A DNA stretch of 64,000 nt from Rhodohalobacter mucosus (GCF_003150675.1 NZ_QGGB01000009.1:62001-126000); one strand, 5' to 3'. Numbered from the stretch's first letter, positions 1-8,767 are shown. The notes: generated by a model not told the origin, from the letters alone. Program-made: numbers and translations.

Positions 1-189
1 TTTTTTGATGACGATATCAGCCTGAAGAAAGCACACGATGAGGCGACAATTTTGGAGAGAAAATTGATCGATTCGCTCAAAACCGATGCAGTCATCACTC
101 TTCATCTGGAACCTCATGATGCGCACGATGAGTCGCACATCATCCTGGAAGGAGCCAATAAGCAGAAAGGTCTGGATGAATTTGCCTAA
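1..189 (+). CDS. Cation diffusion facilitator transporter, C-terminal fragment (partial)
   Basis: The reading frame is open from the first base and stops at a TAA at 187-189, giving the last 62 residues of a larger protein whose start lies outside the window. The segment has the pattern of the C-terminal cytoplasmic domain of CDF metal/proton antiporters: a helix carrying HDEATILERKLIDSL, then a strand with VITLHLEPHD, then a His/Asp-rich tail (HDAHDESH). In this family the domain folds like a metallochaperone and binds Zn/Fe/Co ions that regulate export by the missing membrane domain. The call rests on this short piece only, so the metal cannot be named. Confidence 0.68.
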   Translation, partial: FFDDDISLKKAHDEATILERKLIDSLKTDAVITLHLEPHDAHDESHIILEGANKQKGLDEFA

Positions 190-388
190 AATAGCATCTG
201 ATGGTCAGAGGTATCCGGAAGTCTTATGAAAGTTGAATTTAAAAATGTTAGAGATTTGAAAAGAGCCTGTAGGAGAATGAGAAGGCTGCAAAGATGACAA
301 AAGCTGTCAATGAAATGATATTTTACACGAATACATACCTGTTTCCTGCAGCATTCGTTAGGTAAGCATCGGGTATGCATTGTAAACC

Positions 389-1084
389 ATGAGATTCGTT
401 TTGAGGCATTTATTTAAGCTTTTTGTTTTTTCGGCCGTTGTTCTGCTCCTGAATCCGGTCATCCTGTCTGCGCAACAGCGCGGCGAGGGTGCTTTTTCCA
501 TCGCACGCGTGCAGTACAGCGGGGGCGGAGATTGGTACAATTCACCGACTGCCCTCACCAATCTGCTCTCATTTGCACGCGGACAGGTACCTATACCTGT
601 CAGTGAAACGTACGAGGATGTGCAGATCGGGAGCCGCGATATCTTTAACTATCCGTTTCTGTTTGCCACCGGTCATGGCAATATCAGCCTCACCAATCCT
701 GAAATGGATAATCTGCGTCAGTATCTTGATAACGGAGGGTTTTTGATGATCGATGACGACTATGGGATGGATGAATATGTCCGTCCGCTGCTGCAGCGGC
801 TTTATCCGGATGAAGAGCTGATAGAACTGCCTGCCGGTCACCCTGTGTACAGCATTGTCTATCCGTTTCCGGACGGACGTCCGCCCAAGGTGCATGAGCA
901 CGACGGCAAACCGCCTCAGGCGTTTGGCATCTATCGAAACGGCAGAATGGCTGTTTTATATACTTACGAATCAAATCCGAGTGACGGCTGGGCGTACGAT
1001 GAACACAGCAACCCGGAAGAGGTAACCCGGGCAGCACTCCGGTTTGGGGTGAATGTGCTTACCTACGTACTTACAAATCCGTAG
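389..1084 (+). CDS. DUF4159 domain protein, exported
   Basis: A 231-residue protein with an N-terminal signal peptide (hydrophobic stretch about residues 8-27, likely cut after LSAQ). The rest matches DUF4159: an early FSIARVQYSGGGDWY motif, a central FATGHGNISLT, then a DNGGFLMIDDD segment and a C-terminal GVNVLTYVLTNP. The family has a glutamine-amidotransferase-like fold and is common in FCB bacteria, often near MoxR/DUF58/BatA genes, which are not seen here. Its molecular role is unknown. It stands alone between a CDF gene and a divergent dehydrogenase. The ATG at 389 is chosen because it places the signal peptide at the N terminus; no clear Shine-Dalgarno site precedes it. Confidence 0.85.
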   Translation: MRFVLRHLFKLFVFSAVVLLLNPVILSAQQRGEGAFSIARVQYSGGGDWYNSPTALTNLLSFARGQVPIPVSETYEDVQIGSRDIFNYPFLFATGHGNISLTNPEMDNLRQYLDNGGFLMIDDDYGMDEYVRPLLQRLYPDEELIELPAGHPVYSIVYPFPDGRPPKVHEHDGKPPQAFGIYRNGRMAVLYTYESNPSDGWAYDEHSNPEEVTRAALRFGVNVLTYVLTNP

Positions 1085-1371
1085 CCCATTCATCTGACGA
1101 TTTTCAAATACCTATTTTGATATCTGCCGGCATTTATCAAGTCGTCTGATGAATTAGTAGACTGCCTTTCCCCTTAGCTGTTTCTCGCAGATTTTCGCGG
1201 ATGCCTCGCTGGTTTCCGCAGAGTGGGAGCGAACTCGTCAGACGACTGAGGGATTGTGGGTCGAGGGTGTGGTTTTGGGAAAAGTCGTCAGACGAGTGCC
1301 GGTCCGTGCACAGCTGTATCCGCGATACTCCGAGAGAACCCAAGAGGCATCTCAACCCGAAACAGGGAACT
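1085..1371. repeat. Intergenic stretch with repeated TCGTCAGACGA palindromes
   Basis: A 287-bp gap between convergent genes holding related short palindromes. TCGTC-A-GACGA occurs exactly at 1235-1245 and 1285-1295, a near match TCGTCTGATGA at 1142-1152, and a half-type copy ATCTGACGA at 1092-1100. The segment 1185-1202 (CGCAGATTTTCGCGGATG) resembles short dispersed 'CGCAGATT..CGCGGAT' intergenic repeats seen in various genomes (from memory). No coding frame here looks real. It could be a REP-like element, a cluster of protein-binding sites, or a termination region for the two converging genes. Confidence 0.5.
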
Positions 1372-2373
1372 TCAAACCCGGCTATAAAACGCCGGAACAG
1401 GAACGTTGAGCATCGTTTTAAGCCCGGGGGAGCATTTGGTTACCGACCGTATTGCATTGACGGTGATGGCACAGGTTGCCGTATCGCCGTTCAGTCCCCC
1501 TTCAATCTCTGTGGTGATGGTTGGGGTGCCGCTAACGGTGATCCGGTCGTATGATCTCTCCTCCCCGACGGCGGCCCTGAATCTAAGGCGGATCACTTCC
1601 CTGCCCCCCACAAAGCCCGAACCAACCTGTTCAACACCGCTGGGCTCTCCCTTTTTGATCTTTTTGTAGCCCGATGAGATTTCCTTCTCAGCAAGTACGG
1701 GTTCCAGTGTTTCCCGGTTATCGTCCAGCGGCCAGTTCATGGCGTGAGCGATCAGGTCAACAGACTCGGGCAGACCCACGTGACGGAGGGATCCGTCTTC
1801 CTTTTTGGCTTCAAATTGGTCATGCGTCAGGCCGGCCCCGATTTTTTGCTGAAAGGGAACTCGGCGCTCCGAAGCATCCTGTACCCGTTCAACATATATT
1901 GAATCCACGTTCTGGCATACGGAAGTAAACACGGAGGGAAGGTAATCCATTAAAAAACCGGGGTTGACACCGGTTCCCAGACAGGCAACACCATGCTCTT
2001 TACATATTGAATCAATTTTTTCAGCCGCACCGGGGTGCCGGTTCCATGGGAAGATCAGTTCTTCGCAGGTCGACACGATGTGAAGGCCCGCTTCGGCCGC
2101 TTCCCGAATCTGGGGTACAAGTTTTTCGATGGATGAAACCGTTGTGATGACCGCCACTTCGGGTTTGCTGTCTGAGGCATGGATGGCATCTTCAAGGGAT
2201 CTGCTGACGGTCACGCCTGTATGCGGTTTATCGAAGAAACTGCCGATATCCCTGCCTGTCAGTTCAGGATTAAGGTCCGCAACACCCGTTATCCGGATGC
2301 CATCGCGTTCCAGCAAATATCGAAGTACCTGTTGCCCAAGTGCTCCAACGCCTATCTGAAGTATATTTTTCAT
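1372..2373 (-). CDS. DapB-like NAD(P)-dependent dehydrogenase (2,4-diaminopentanoate dehydrogenase type)
   Basis: A 333-residue oxidoreductase. The N terminus is a Rossmann fold with a glycine-rich loop (GVGALGQQVLRYL, residues 7-19) and an acidic residue ending strand 2 (VADLNPE). The middle has the dihydrodipicolinate-reductase-like segments TTVSS and STCEELIFPW and a GTGVNPGFLMDYLP motif. These fit the family including 2,4-diaminopentanoate dehydrogenase of ornithine degradation; true DapB is shorter (about 240-270 residues) and has a different active-site region. No ornithine-fermentation genes are nearby, so the substrate is not settled. It is transcribed alone and converges on the DUF4159 gene. 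The N-terminal Met directly precedes the nucleotide-binding strand, supporting this start. Confidence 0.72.
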   Translation of the reverse strand: MKNILQIGVGALGQQVLRYLLERDGIRITGVADLNPELTGRDIGSFFDKPHTGVTVSRSLEDAIHASDSKPEVAVITTVSSIEKLVPQIREAAEAGLHIVSTCEELIFPWNRHPGAAEKIDSICKEHGVACLGTGVNPGFLMDYLPSVFTSVCQNVDSIYVERVQDASERRVPFQQKIGAGLTHDQFEAKKEDGSLRHVGLPESVDLIAHAMNWPLDDNRETLEPVLAEKEISSGYKKIKKGEPSGVEQVGSGFVGGREVIRLRFRAAVGEERSYDRITVSGTPTITTEIEGGLNGDTATCAITVNAIRSVTKCSPGLKTMLNVPVPAFYSRV

Positions 2374-2741
2374 TGAATGTGTGATTTGGGAGTATCAAGA
2401 TTGTGTAACGGGGATGTACCGTGCCGTTTTTGATCTTAGCTAACGGTACTCTGTCCGCACAGCCCTATTTGAAATATGCGTGAATTGCGAATGATCCCAA
2501 AACAGAGTTTTCCTCTCGATGATTTTTCTGAAAACAAAGAGGCGATTCTGGCTATACTGGTTGAGTCTGATTCAGCCGGGCAGAACTTTTTTGTAATCGT
2601 TTCTTCATTAATTCAGCCCGGGAAGAGCACGTTTCGCATACACTTCACTTTTTCTTCCACACGTACACGTAGTAAGTCCCCGAAAACTGCAACCCGGACT
2701 TTGGCTTATTTCTGCCCGATTCGGGGATCCTCCCATGCAGA
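2374..2741. other. Intergenic region, no supported gene
   Basis: 368 bp between the DapB-like gene and the dioxygenase gene, both on the minus strand. An open frame of 89 codons on the plus strand (2476-2745) has no recognisable motif and is probably chance. An 8-bp inverted repeat (TCCCCGAA at 2677-2684 and TTCGGGGA at 2720-2727) could help end the dioxygenase transcript, but no T-run follows it. The promoter of the DapB-like gene should lie near 2380-2450; I see no clear consensus. Confidence 0.4.
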
Positions 2742-3677
2742 TTAAGCGTGAATGTCGGGAAGACGCTTTTCAATCATATCCCTGCGCCCCTCCAGATGCT
2801 GCGGCAGCCAAAGTTTTTTTCCCAGTTCCTTTTCATTTTGAACGGCGCTGTATCCCGGCCCATCGGTCGCAATTTCAAAAAGAACACCGCCCGGAGATTT
2901 GAAGTAGACCGATCTGAAAAAGTGACGGTCGATCACTTCAGTAGGATCCAGGCCCCGTTGATCGACTTGCTGCCGCATCTCTTCAAGCTCCCTGCGATCT
3001 TTTGCACGGAAAGCGATATGGTGCACCGTTCCGCGGCCGGTTTTACCTTGTTTCGGCGCAGCGGTTTCAAGAATAATATGCCCTCCCGGTGTGCTGGAAG
3101 CGCTGTATAAAACCTGACCATCCTGTTCTGCAGCCTTTTCAAAACCCAGGATATCGGTCAGCAGCTCCCCGGTTGAAGCGATCTCTTCAAGCATCAGTGT
3201 TGTACTCCAGAATCCTCGAATGCCGTGCTCTTTCGGAACCGTGCCTTGTGTCCATGCGGAGATATTTCCGGCCTCTTCATCAAAGACCAGTTCCAATCTC
3301 AGACGGTCGGGATCACGGAAAGAGACTACCTGTCTTCCAAATCGCTCAAACGGGCCGTTAAAATCTATCCCGTTCTTACCAAAGCGTTCTGCCCAGTACC
3401 CTATCGAATCTGGCGGAACCAAAAAGGAGACCGTGACGGCTTCACCACTGCCCGGCTTTCCCTGGACGGTCATCGGCCATGGGAAAAAGGTGAGGCTGGA
3501 TCCGGCCTGAGACGTACCGTTTGTGAAAAACAGGTGGTAGGTAGAGGGATCATCCTGATTTACTGTTTTCATCATCAGCCGCAGGCCCAGGGTTTTCGTG
3601 TAGAAATCGGTTGTCCGTTGCGCATCACCTCCTAAAACAGTGATGTGATGAAGTCCTTTTTCGTTTTTGACCGTCAT
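2742..3677 (-). CDS. Ring-cleaving dioxygenase, VOC/glyoxalase superfamily (MhqO/MhqA-like)
   Basis: A 311-residue protein with two tandem vicinal-oxygen-chelate domains. The first begins at GLHHIT (residues 9-14) and the second contains VHHIAFRAKD (about 218-227) and GVLFEIATDGPG near residue 270, giving the expected His, His and Glu metal ligands. Relatives such as Bacillus MhqO open hydroquinone/catechol rings and are induced by quinones. The downstream end of the gene abuts a gap; upstream, 16 bp away on the same strand, is an NADPH-dependent FMN reductase. The pairing of quinone-type reductase and ring-cleaving dioxygenase is the arrangement expected for quinone detoxification. The natural substrate cannot be read from sequence. 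Confidence 0.86.
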   Translation of the reverse strand: MTVKNEKGLHHITVLGGDAQRTTDFYTKTLGLRLMMKTVNQDDPSTYHLFFTNGTSQAGSSLTFFPWPMTVQGKPGSGEAVTVSFLVPPDSIGYWAERFGKNGIDFNGPFERFGRQVVSFRDPDRLRLELVFDEEAGNISAWTQGTVPKEHGIRGFWSTTLMLEEIASTGELLTDILGFEKAAEQDGQVLYSASSTPGGHIILETAAPKQGKTGRGTVHHIAFRAKDRRELEEMRQQVDQRGLDPTEVIDRHFFRSVYFKSPGGVLFEIATDGPGYSAVQNEKELGKKLWLPQHLEGRRDMIEKRLPDIHA

Positions 3678-3693
3678 TGATTGTTCAAGCTGA

Positions 3694-4239
3694 TTATTGA
3701 AATGTTTTTATCCAGCCGGCAAAACTGTCGAGATACTTTTTCAGAAACTCACGGGTCTTCTCATCCGTGAGTGTTCCGTCACTGCCGAATTTTTCATGCG
3801 CGCGGCTAAGCAGGAATTCAGGCTTTGTCATGCAGGGTGCATTTACTGATTTCAAAGATTGTCGAAGCTGGTCCTGGCTTCGTGCCGTACCGGTTGTTCC
3901 AGGTGAGGCTCCCAATATACCAACGGGTTTTCCGCTTATGGGCATCTCTTTCGGGGGGCGTGATGACCAGTCGATGGCGTTTTTAGTTACTCCGCTCATT
4001 CCGTGGTTGTATTCGGGTGAAGCGATCAGGAGTCCGTTGGCCTCAATAATTGCTTTTTTGAATTCGGCCACACGTTTAGGGTCCCCTTTTTTCTCTGTGT
4101 CGGCATTGAAAAGCGGAATACCTTCCAGGTCAAAGAGCTCAATGTTCATCCCGTCGGGCGCCAGGTCACGGGCTGCCCGAAGCAGGGATTTATTATATGA
4201 GCCTTTTCTCAGGCTTCCGGCAAATGCAAGAATATTCAT
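3694..4239 (-). CDS. NADPH-dependent FMN reductase / quinone reductase family
   Basis: A 181-residue flavodoxin-like reductase. The N terminus carries the phosphate-binding loop GSLRKGSYNKSL (residues 9-20) and the centre carries SPEYNHGMSGVTKNAIDW (about residues 94-111), the signature of this family, which uses NAD(P)H to reduce FMN, azo dyes, chromate or quinones. Length is normal for the family. It lies 16 bp upstream of the ring-cleaving dioxygenase in the same direction, so both are probably on one mRNA and act together on quinones, giving hydroquinones for ring cleavage (inference). Confidence 0.87.
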   Translation of the reverse strand: MNILAFAGSLRKGSYNKSLLRAARDLAPDGMNIELFDLEGIPLFNADTEKKGDPKRVAEFKKAIIEANGLLIASPEYNHGMSGVTKNAIDWSSRPPKEMPISGKPVGILGASPGTTGTARSQDQLRQSLKSVNAPCMTKPEFLLSRAHEKFGSDGTLTDEKTREFLKKYLDSFAGWIKTFQ

Positions 4240-4310
4240 AGTGCAGGTGTCATTTTATGTTGAGTTGATAACCATGTGCAACGAGAGCTGAACAGACCGT
4301 GAACCCTGAT

Positions 4311-5237
4311 TTATGATAGTTTCGGGTGACGTTCCTCCAGCATCGTGCGGTCCCAGTTACCATGATCGGCTGCAGCCTCATAGGTCGATTGAAGGAACTC
4401 CAGTAATAGTGCATCCGGATTTTTTGCAGATTGAACGGCCTTGTAAGGCAAAATAAACTCACCCAAATCATCATGATAATAGGCTTCATCTGGCTGGACC
4501 CCGGCTGAAGTGAACCCATCGGGAGCCGGATAGGAATAGGAGTAAAACGCAGGCTCCCCAAGGCCCTGTCCGGGCCAGAACCCGGCGCTGGACAATTCCC
4601 GTGAATAGGCTTCTTCCATAACCCAATCAGCGCAGTTGGGCGCACCCCCGGGGTGTTTGGGAGCCGCTCTCCCCGAAAATCGGGTTACAGCGAGATCGAA
4701 GGCACCCCAGAAAAAGTGGGACGGGCTCGATTTGCCCGTGAAGCGGGCTCTGAATTGTTCAAAAACCCGGTTAATCTGCACAAGAGCCTTCCAGAACAGA
4801 GTAACAAACTCCCGATCGTAACTTTTGTGTTTCCTGTCTTCTTCAAAAAGAATGGCCTCCTCTACTTCCACAGGACGGGTAAAAATCTTTACATCTATGT
4901 TCAGATCATTTAGGGCCGACATGGTTTTTTCATAAAAGGAAGCAACACTCAGGGGCTTAAGGTCAAAATTTGCGCTTTTACCATCAGAGGTATAAAACTC
5001 CATTTTGTGTTCCAGAAAATTGAATTCTATTTCCAGCTGATTGTTCTGAAAGGGAATGGCATGTGTCGATAAACCTCTTGCCGACACATAGAGTGTCGAA
5101 CCCCACGAGTGATTGATCCATGGATTCAGTTCCAGCCTGATTTTGCCGATTACCTGTGTCCACATGTGAACTGTGTTGAGTGTATCTGCCCACTCATCAG
5201 GGCTGGGAAGTTTCGGCCAATAGTTTGATGCTTCCAT
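4311..5237 (-). CDS. DUF5996 family protein
   Basis: A 308-residue soluble protein without signal peptide or membrane segment. It matches DUF5996 along its length: WPKLPSPDEWADTLNTVHMWTQVIGKIRL near the N terminus, a WGSTLYVSARGL strand, a central SHFFWGAFDLAVTRFSGR segment, and a C-terminal FYSYSYPAPDGF motif followed by YDDLGEF-like residues. The family is widespread in bacteria, has no established function, and is usually about 300 residues, so this copy is complete. It is upstream of the reductase/dioxygenase pair with a 71-bp gap; co-transcription is possible but not shown. Confidence 0.85.
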   Translation of the reverse strand: MEASNYWPKLPSPDEWADTLNTVHMWTQVIGKIRLELNPWINHSWGSTLYVSARGLSTHAIPFQNNQLEIEFNFLEHKMEFYTSDGKSANFDLKPLSVASFYEKTMSALNDLNIDVKIFTRPVEVEEAILFEEDRKHKSYDREFVTLFWKALVQINRVFEQFRARFTGKSSPSHFFWGAFDLAVTRFSGRAAPKHPGGAPNCADWVMEEAYSRELSSAGFWPGQGLGEPAFYSYSYPAPDGFTSAGVQPDEAYYHDDLGEFILPYKAVQSAKNPDALLLEFLQSTYEAAADHGNWDRTMLEERHPKLS

Positions 5238-5647
5238 AATTTTTCACCATAGTCTGTTTCAGTTTGTTGCAAAACCGGAAAAAGTATCGTTGCCTGGCAC
5301 TCCCGAAATCTTAAACCGGCACGTATTCACTTCGTGACAGAAGTAATATAGGGCATTTACAGTTTAATGTAAAATAGTTTAATATTGAAGCAATGAATCT
5401 TTTTGCCCCACTTTCTCATTAGAGTATTTGTAACACTTAATCAAATGGAAATGGCCTCAAATGTAAAAAAAGTGGTGCTTTCGTAAGCAGATTGCAATTC
5501 AAAAAAATAATTGGCCTGTAATTTGATCCCCGGTCAGACCGCTGCCGCACATCCCCTTGCAGGATTTTTTGCCACCCTGACTGAACGGTTCAGCACTGTT
5601 TCATTGTAATAGCATAGTCACAGAAATCGAAAATCAACAATCATGCA
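5238..5647. other. Intergenic region, no gene seen
   Basis: 410 bp between the divergently transcribed DUF5996 gene and the small membrane-protein gene. It is AT-rich in 5340-5530. I find no supported open frame, tRNA, hairpin with T-run or repeat. Promoters for both flanking genes presumably lie here but no convincing -33/-7 pair was found. Confidence 0.4.
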
Positions 5648-5917
5648 ATGAATTACGAGAAGAAATGGTGGCGCCATTCGGTAATCGGTGTAACCCTGGT
5701 CGGGCTTGGAATCAACCTGGTGGCTGAGGCTACCATTATCAAAGGCAATGGCCCGGAGACCTTTGATCTGGGGCATGCAGCGCTATGGTTCTGGATCGGC
5801 CTCTTCGGCCTGGTTTCCATCAACGCGGGAATCAGTTATGTCGCCGATGCCGTGAAACAGAGAATTTATATGGAGATGGAATCGGGGGAAGCACCCGGGA
5901 CCCGGTCTGCTGACTGA
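5648..5917 (+). CDS. Small two-helix membrane protein, unknown function
   Basis: An 89-residue protein with two predicted membrane helices: about residues 11-31 (HSVIGVTLVGLGINLVAEA) and about 44-68 (ALWFWIGLFGLVSINAGISYVA). A charged N terminus (MNYEKKWWRH) and a polar tail flank them. It does not match a family I can name. Reading-frame composition and the compact two-helix layout suggest a real gene; codon use is like its neighbours. It is monocistronic, with the DksA-like gene facing it 90 bp downstream. Confidence 0.62.
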   Translation: MNYEKKWWRHSVIGVTLVGLGINLVAEATIIKGNGPETFDLGHAALWFWIGLFGLVSINAGISYVADAVKQRIYMEMESGEAPGTRSAD

Positions 5918-6007
5918 TTATTTATTAAGTGAAAAGTGCTCATTTTTTGAATGCGTCAGCGAAAATGGCTTGGTTTAAATGGGATTCGCAATGATTGGGT
6001 ATTGCGG

Positions 6008-6337
6008 TCAGGCGCATTTTACGCATTTCGTGGTGTAGGGCATTATTTTCAAACGGCCAAACGGGATCTCACCCCCGCAGCGGAGGCAGGTTCCTGTCTC
6101 TCCATTCTCCGCTCTTTCATGGGCTCTCTCAAGCTTTTTCAAAATCTGTTTTTTATCCCGCAGGGCTTTCTCATTGATGGCTTTATTGTTGATTGCATCC
6201 ATTCTTGAGAGGCGGCCGATCGATGCATCAAGGGATACAGATTTGGTCAGTTCTATCAACTCTATTATCTCATCTTGGATGTTTGCTTTATGGTCGTTAA
6301 TGATCCGTTTTATTTCTGCGTGTTCATCGGGGGTCAT
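6008..6337 (-). CDS. TraR/DksA family zinc-finger protein
   Basis: A 109-residue protein. Residues 1-75 form a charged helical region that probably makes a coiled coil; residues 84-108 form a four-cysteine zinc finger, CLRCGG followed 17 residues after the second cysteine by CVKC, the arrangement of DksA/TraR proteins. Such proteins reach into the RNA polymerase secondary channel and modulate initiation, often with ppGpp. At 109 residues it is shorter than canonical DksA (about 150), so its coiled coil is shorter and it may be one of the many TraR/YbiI-like small members. The gene is convergent with the small membrane protein upstream in coordinates and divergent from the next gene. Confidence 0.84.
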   Translation of the reverse strand: MTPDEHAEIKRIINDHKANIQDEIIELIELTKSVSLDASIGRLSRMDAINNKAINEKALRDKKQILKKLERAHERAENGETGTCLRCGGEIPFGRLKIMPYTTKCVKCA

Positions 6338-6408
6338 GATGATAGATTTTATGTGGTAAAGCAGGAAAATTATCTGAAACCGCAGGGCGGCAATATCGTT
6401 GTAAAGGT

Positions 6409-7155
6409 ATGGAAAAGATCACCCAAAAAGATATTGACTGGCTTCTAAACCTGGATACCGGGAATGCGGTGGGGGTCGGACGCAAAAAGGGAACACAGCC
6501 TGTCCGGTCAAAGAAACCGCTGAAAATCTGGCTGCTGGGTTTTGTTTTATCCATTGCAGCGCTGCTGTTTTTTATCATTCTGCCTTTTATTCTTTTAGTC
6601 AGGGTGTCGGTGTACCTCAATACGGTCCATGGGCTGCACGGATGGGTGTCACTGGCAGGCGGGACAGCGTTGACAGCGGGTATTTTTTCAATCTACCTGA
6701 TGGTGTTATTTCGAAAAATAAACAACAGAAAACGGGTCCTTAAAATCAGTTATCTGAGTACGCTTTTTATCGTCTCCGGATTCAGCCTGTTTTCACTTTT
6801 CTACTTGTCGGGAGTGCATGCCAAAAGCGAGGACGTACAGAGTTTGTATCGATCGATGCACCCGATATTGAGGGTGGCTGTAAGCACCACGACACTCGCC
6901 GATGGTAAACTGGTTCTCACGGATATCGGTCGTGAAGAGTCGGACTACAGCAGAATGGGTTTACCGGTGAATCCGCGATCGTTGCACTACCGCCAGGAAA
7001 ACGGATATTATCATGCGGTCGATATCCGGACAATTGACAGGGGATTGATCAGAAACGGTCTGCTGGAGCTTGCTTTCAGCAGTATGGGATTTCAAACATT
7101 GCGACACACCGGAACGGCCGATCATCTACATGTAGAACTTCCGGTCCGGGAATGA
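6409..7155 (+). CDS. Membrane protein with C-terminal hedgehog/DD-peptidase-like domain (putative zinc hydrolase)
   Basis: A 248-residue protein. Three hydrophobic helices lie at about residues 42-69, 80-102 and 112-134. The C-terminal ~110 residues show the zinc-ligand layout of the M15/hedgehog DD-peptidase fold: SLHYRQENGYYHAVDIRT (His and Asp of the SxHxxGxAxD-type motif) and, near the end, TADHLHVELP (HxH-type third ligand). Between them sits RNGLLELAFSSMGF, matching the helix before the last strand. By family knowledge such domains cleave D-Ala peptide bonds in peptidoglycan or bind zinc without known activity. The domain call is from motif spacing, not from full-length similarity, so activity is unproven. 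Confidence 0.63.
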   Translation: MEKITQKDIDWLLNLDTGNAVGVGRKKGTQPVRSKKPLKIWLLGFVLSIAALLFFIILPFILLVRVSVYLNTVHGLHGWVSLAGGTALTAGIFSIYLMVLFRKINNRKRVLKISYLSTLFIVSGFSLFSLFYLSGVHAKSEDVQSLYRSMHPILRVAVSTTTLADGKLVLTDIGREESDYSRMGLPVNPRSLHYRQENGYYHAVDIRTIDRGLIRNGLLELAFSSMGFQTLRHTGTADHLHVELPVRE

Positions 7156-7201
7156 GAACATAATATTGAGGGGATCAGGTACTCCGGCAGTCACAGATAG
7201 A

Positions 7202-8767
7202 TCACACCAATGTGACAACGAGCAGAGCGTAGAGAATGGCCGCAAAAAACCCGGCCGTGAGCGCAAGCGGAAGCTGAGTGGTAACGTGATCCATCAGGTC
7301 GCATCCGGTAGACAGGGAGCTAAGTATGGTGGTATCCGATATAGGCGAGCACTGGTCTCCCATGACGCTCCCCCCGATTACCGCAGCAAAAGAGAGCTGA
7401 AGAAAGAAGACATCGGGGACAACGGCCCAAGCAAGCGGAACAGCTATGGGAAAGACCACAGCATAGGTGCCCCAGGAGGTTCCGGTTGAAAATGCGATAA
7501 TCATGCAGAGAATCATCAGAACGCCCGGCAGCAGGGATGGGATTACCAGGTCGCCGATCATCTCCACAACATATGCGGCCGTTCCTACGGCGTCGGCCAC
7601 TTCTTTCAGGGTTACAGCCAGAGCCAGGATAATTGCACCTATCGTGACTCCCTTGCACCCGTCAATAAATCCGTTTATCGCTATCTGCAGCGGCATTCCT
7701 TTTGCAATGGCGATAAAAATTCCGGCTAAAACGGCGAGCACAAAGGCTTCCGCAATCAGCAGCAGCGGCTCATCTGATCCCAGGATGAAGAACGTATATG
7801 CATAAGGGATAATGGCGACACCCAGAAGAGCGCCGATTGGTCCAAAGAAATCGATCAATCCGGGATGATAGCTGTCGGGCACCTTGCTCTGTACCAGCTC
7901 ATCTGCTGCCATGGGGGTGGATCCCTTCCGGTCGAGGAGTCCGGTGGTTCTGGATCTCTCCACTGCTTTGCGCATCTTCTTTCCGGGCACCCATGGAAGA
8001 ACCTCAAGTGCAAATCCCAGGGTGATCAAGATGGCAAAAATGGCGTAAAAATTATAAGGCAGGGAGGCAAAGAAGAAATTGATACCGTCCTGGGGTGTTT
8101 CAAAAATGGCAAGTGTACCAATCACCAGTCCGCTCACATAAATCGGCCACACATTGAAGGGAATGAGTGTTGCGGCGGGGGATGCGGTGCTGTCGACCAT
8201 ATACGCGAGTTCTTCGTGCGATACCTTGTGCTTGTCGGCGACGGGCCTGACGGTTGCGCCGGTCAAAACTGTGCTTATGGTTCCGCCCTGATGGAAAATG
8301 AGGCCCATCATCCATGTAAAAAATTTGGCGGACCGCGGACCTCTTACCATCAAGTCGCTTGCCCAAACCGCAAACCGTTCGGCTCCTCCGGTACGGGTCC
8401 AGATACCAATGAGCCCGCCCAATGCCCAGAGATAGACAAGCAGAATCAGGGCAAAGCTCTCTGTGCCGATCGAGGGAATCAAATATACCTGCACAACATT
8501 TAAATCTCCGGCGATCACGCCGCCAAGACAAACCCCTATAAACAGTGCACTCACCACTTCGCGCGTCCAGAATGCGAGAACAATTGCGACCAGCGGAGGC
8601 ATCACCGACCAGAACCCGTAATGGTCACCCTGTTCGGGAAAACTGCCGAATGCCGTTGCATGGTATATCCCCGCAATTACGAGCGCGATAAAGGCACCGA
8701 AATAGATTTTACGTCTCGTTTCGGGATTCTGCCATAGCAGCTTTGACCGTTCAAACTCTTTTTTCAT
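7202..8767 (-). CDS. Na+/H+ antiporter, NhaC family
   Basis: A 521-residue polytopic membrane protein with about 11-12 hydrophobic helices. It has NhaC-type features: GVIAGDLN after an early helix, FHQGGTISTVLTGATVRPVAD in the first half, and FSTGTSWGTYAVVFPIAVPLAW and GSVMGDQCSPISDTTILSS in the second half, the last being the highly conserved Asp-containing segment of the family. These carriers swap Na+ for H+ across the cytoplasmic membrane, or in relatives exchange organic acids or amino acids. It is monocistronic, diverging from the M28 peptidase gene. A role in salt or pH balance is likely for a marine organism; coupled substrate is not determined. Confidence 0.86.
   Translation of the reverse strand: MKKEFERSKLLWQNPETRRKIYFGAFIALVIAGIYHATAFGSFPEQGDHYGFWSVMPPLVAIVLAFWTREVVSALFIGVCLGGVIAGDLNVVQVYLIPSIGTESFALILLVYLWALGGLIGIWTRTGGAERFAVWASDLMVRGPRSAKFFTWMMGLIFHQGGTISTVLTGATVRPVADKHKVSHEELAYMVDSTASPAATLIPFNVWPIYVSGLVIGTLAIFETPQDGINFFFASLPYNFYAIFAILITLGFALEVLPWVPGKKMRKAVERSRTTGLLDRKGSTPMAADELVQSKVPDSYHPGLIDFFGPIGALLGVAIIPYAYTFFILGSDEPLLLIAEAFVLAVLAGIFIAIAKGMPLQIAINGFIDGCKGVTIGAIILALAVTLKEVADAVGTAAYVVEMIGDLVIPSLLPGVLMILCMIIAFSTGTSWGTYAVVFPIAVPLAWAVVPDVFFLQLSFAAVIGGSVMGDQCSPISDTTILSSLSTGCDLMDHVTTQLPLALTAGFFAAILYALLVVTLV

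Noticed and set aside
2476-2745. 89-codon plus-strand frame between the DapB-like and dioxygenase genes
   Set aside because: No recognised motif, low-complexity Thr/Ser/Arg tail, and it runs into the convergent dioxygenase gene by 4 bp; treated as chance.
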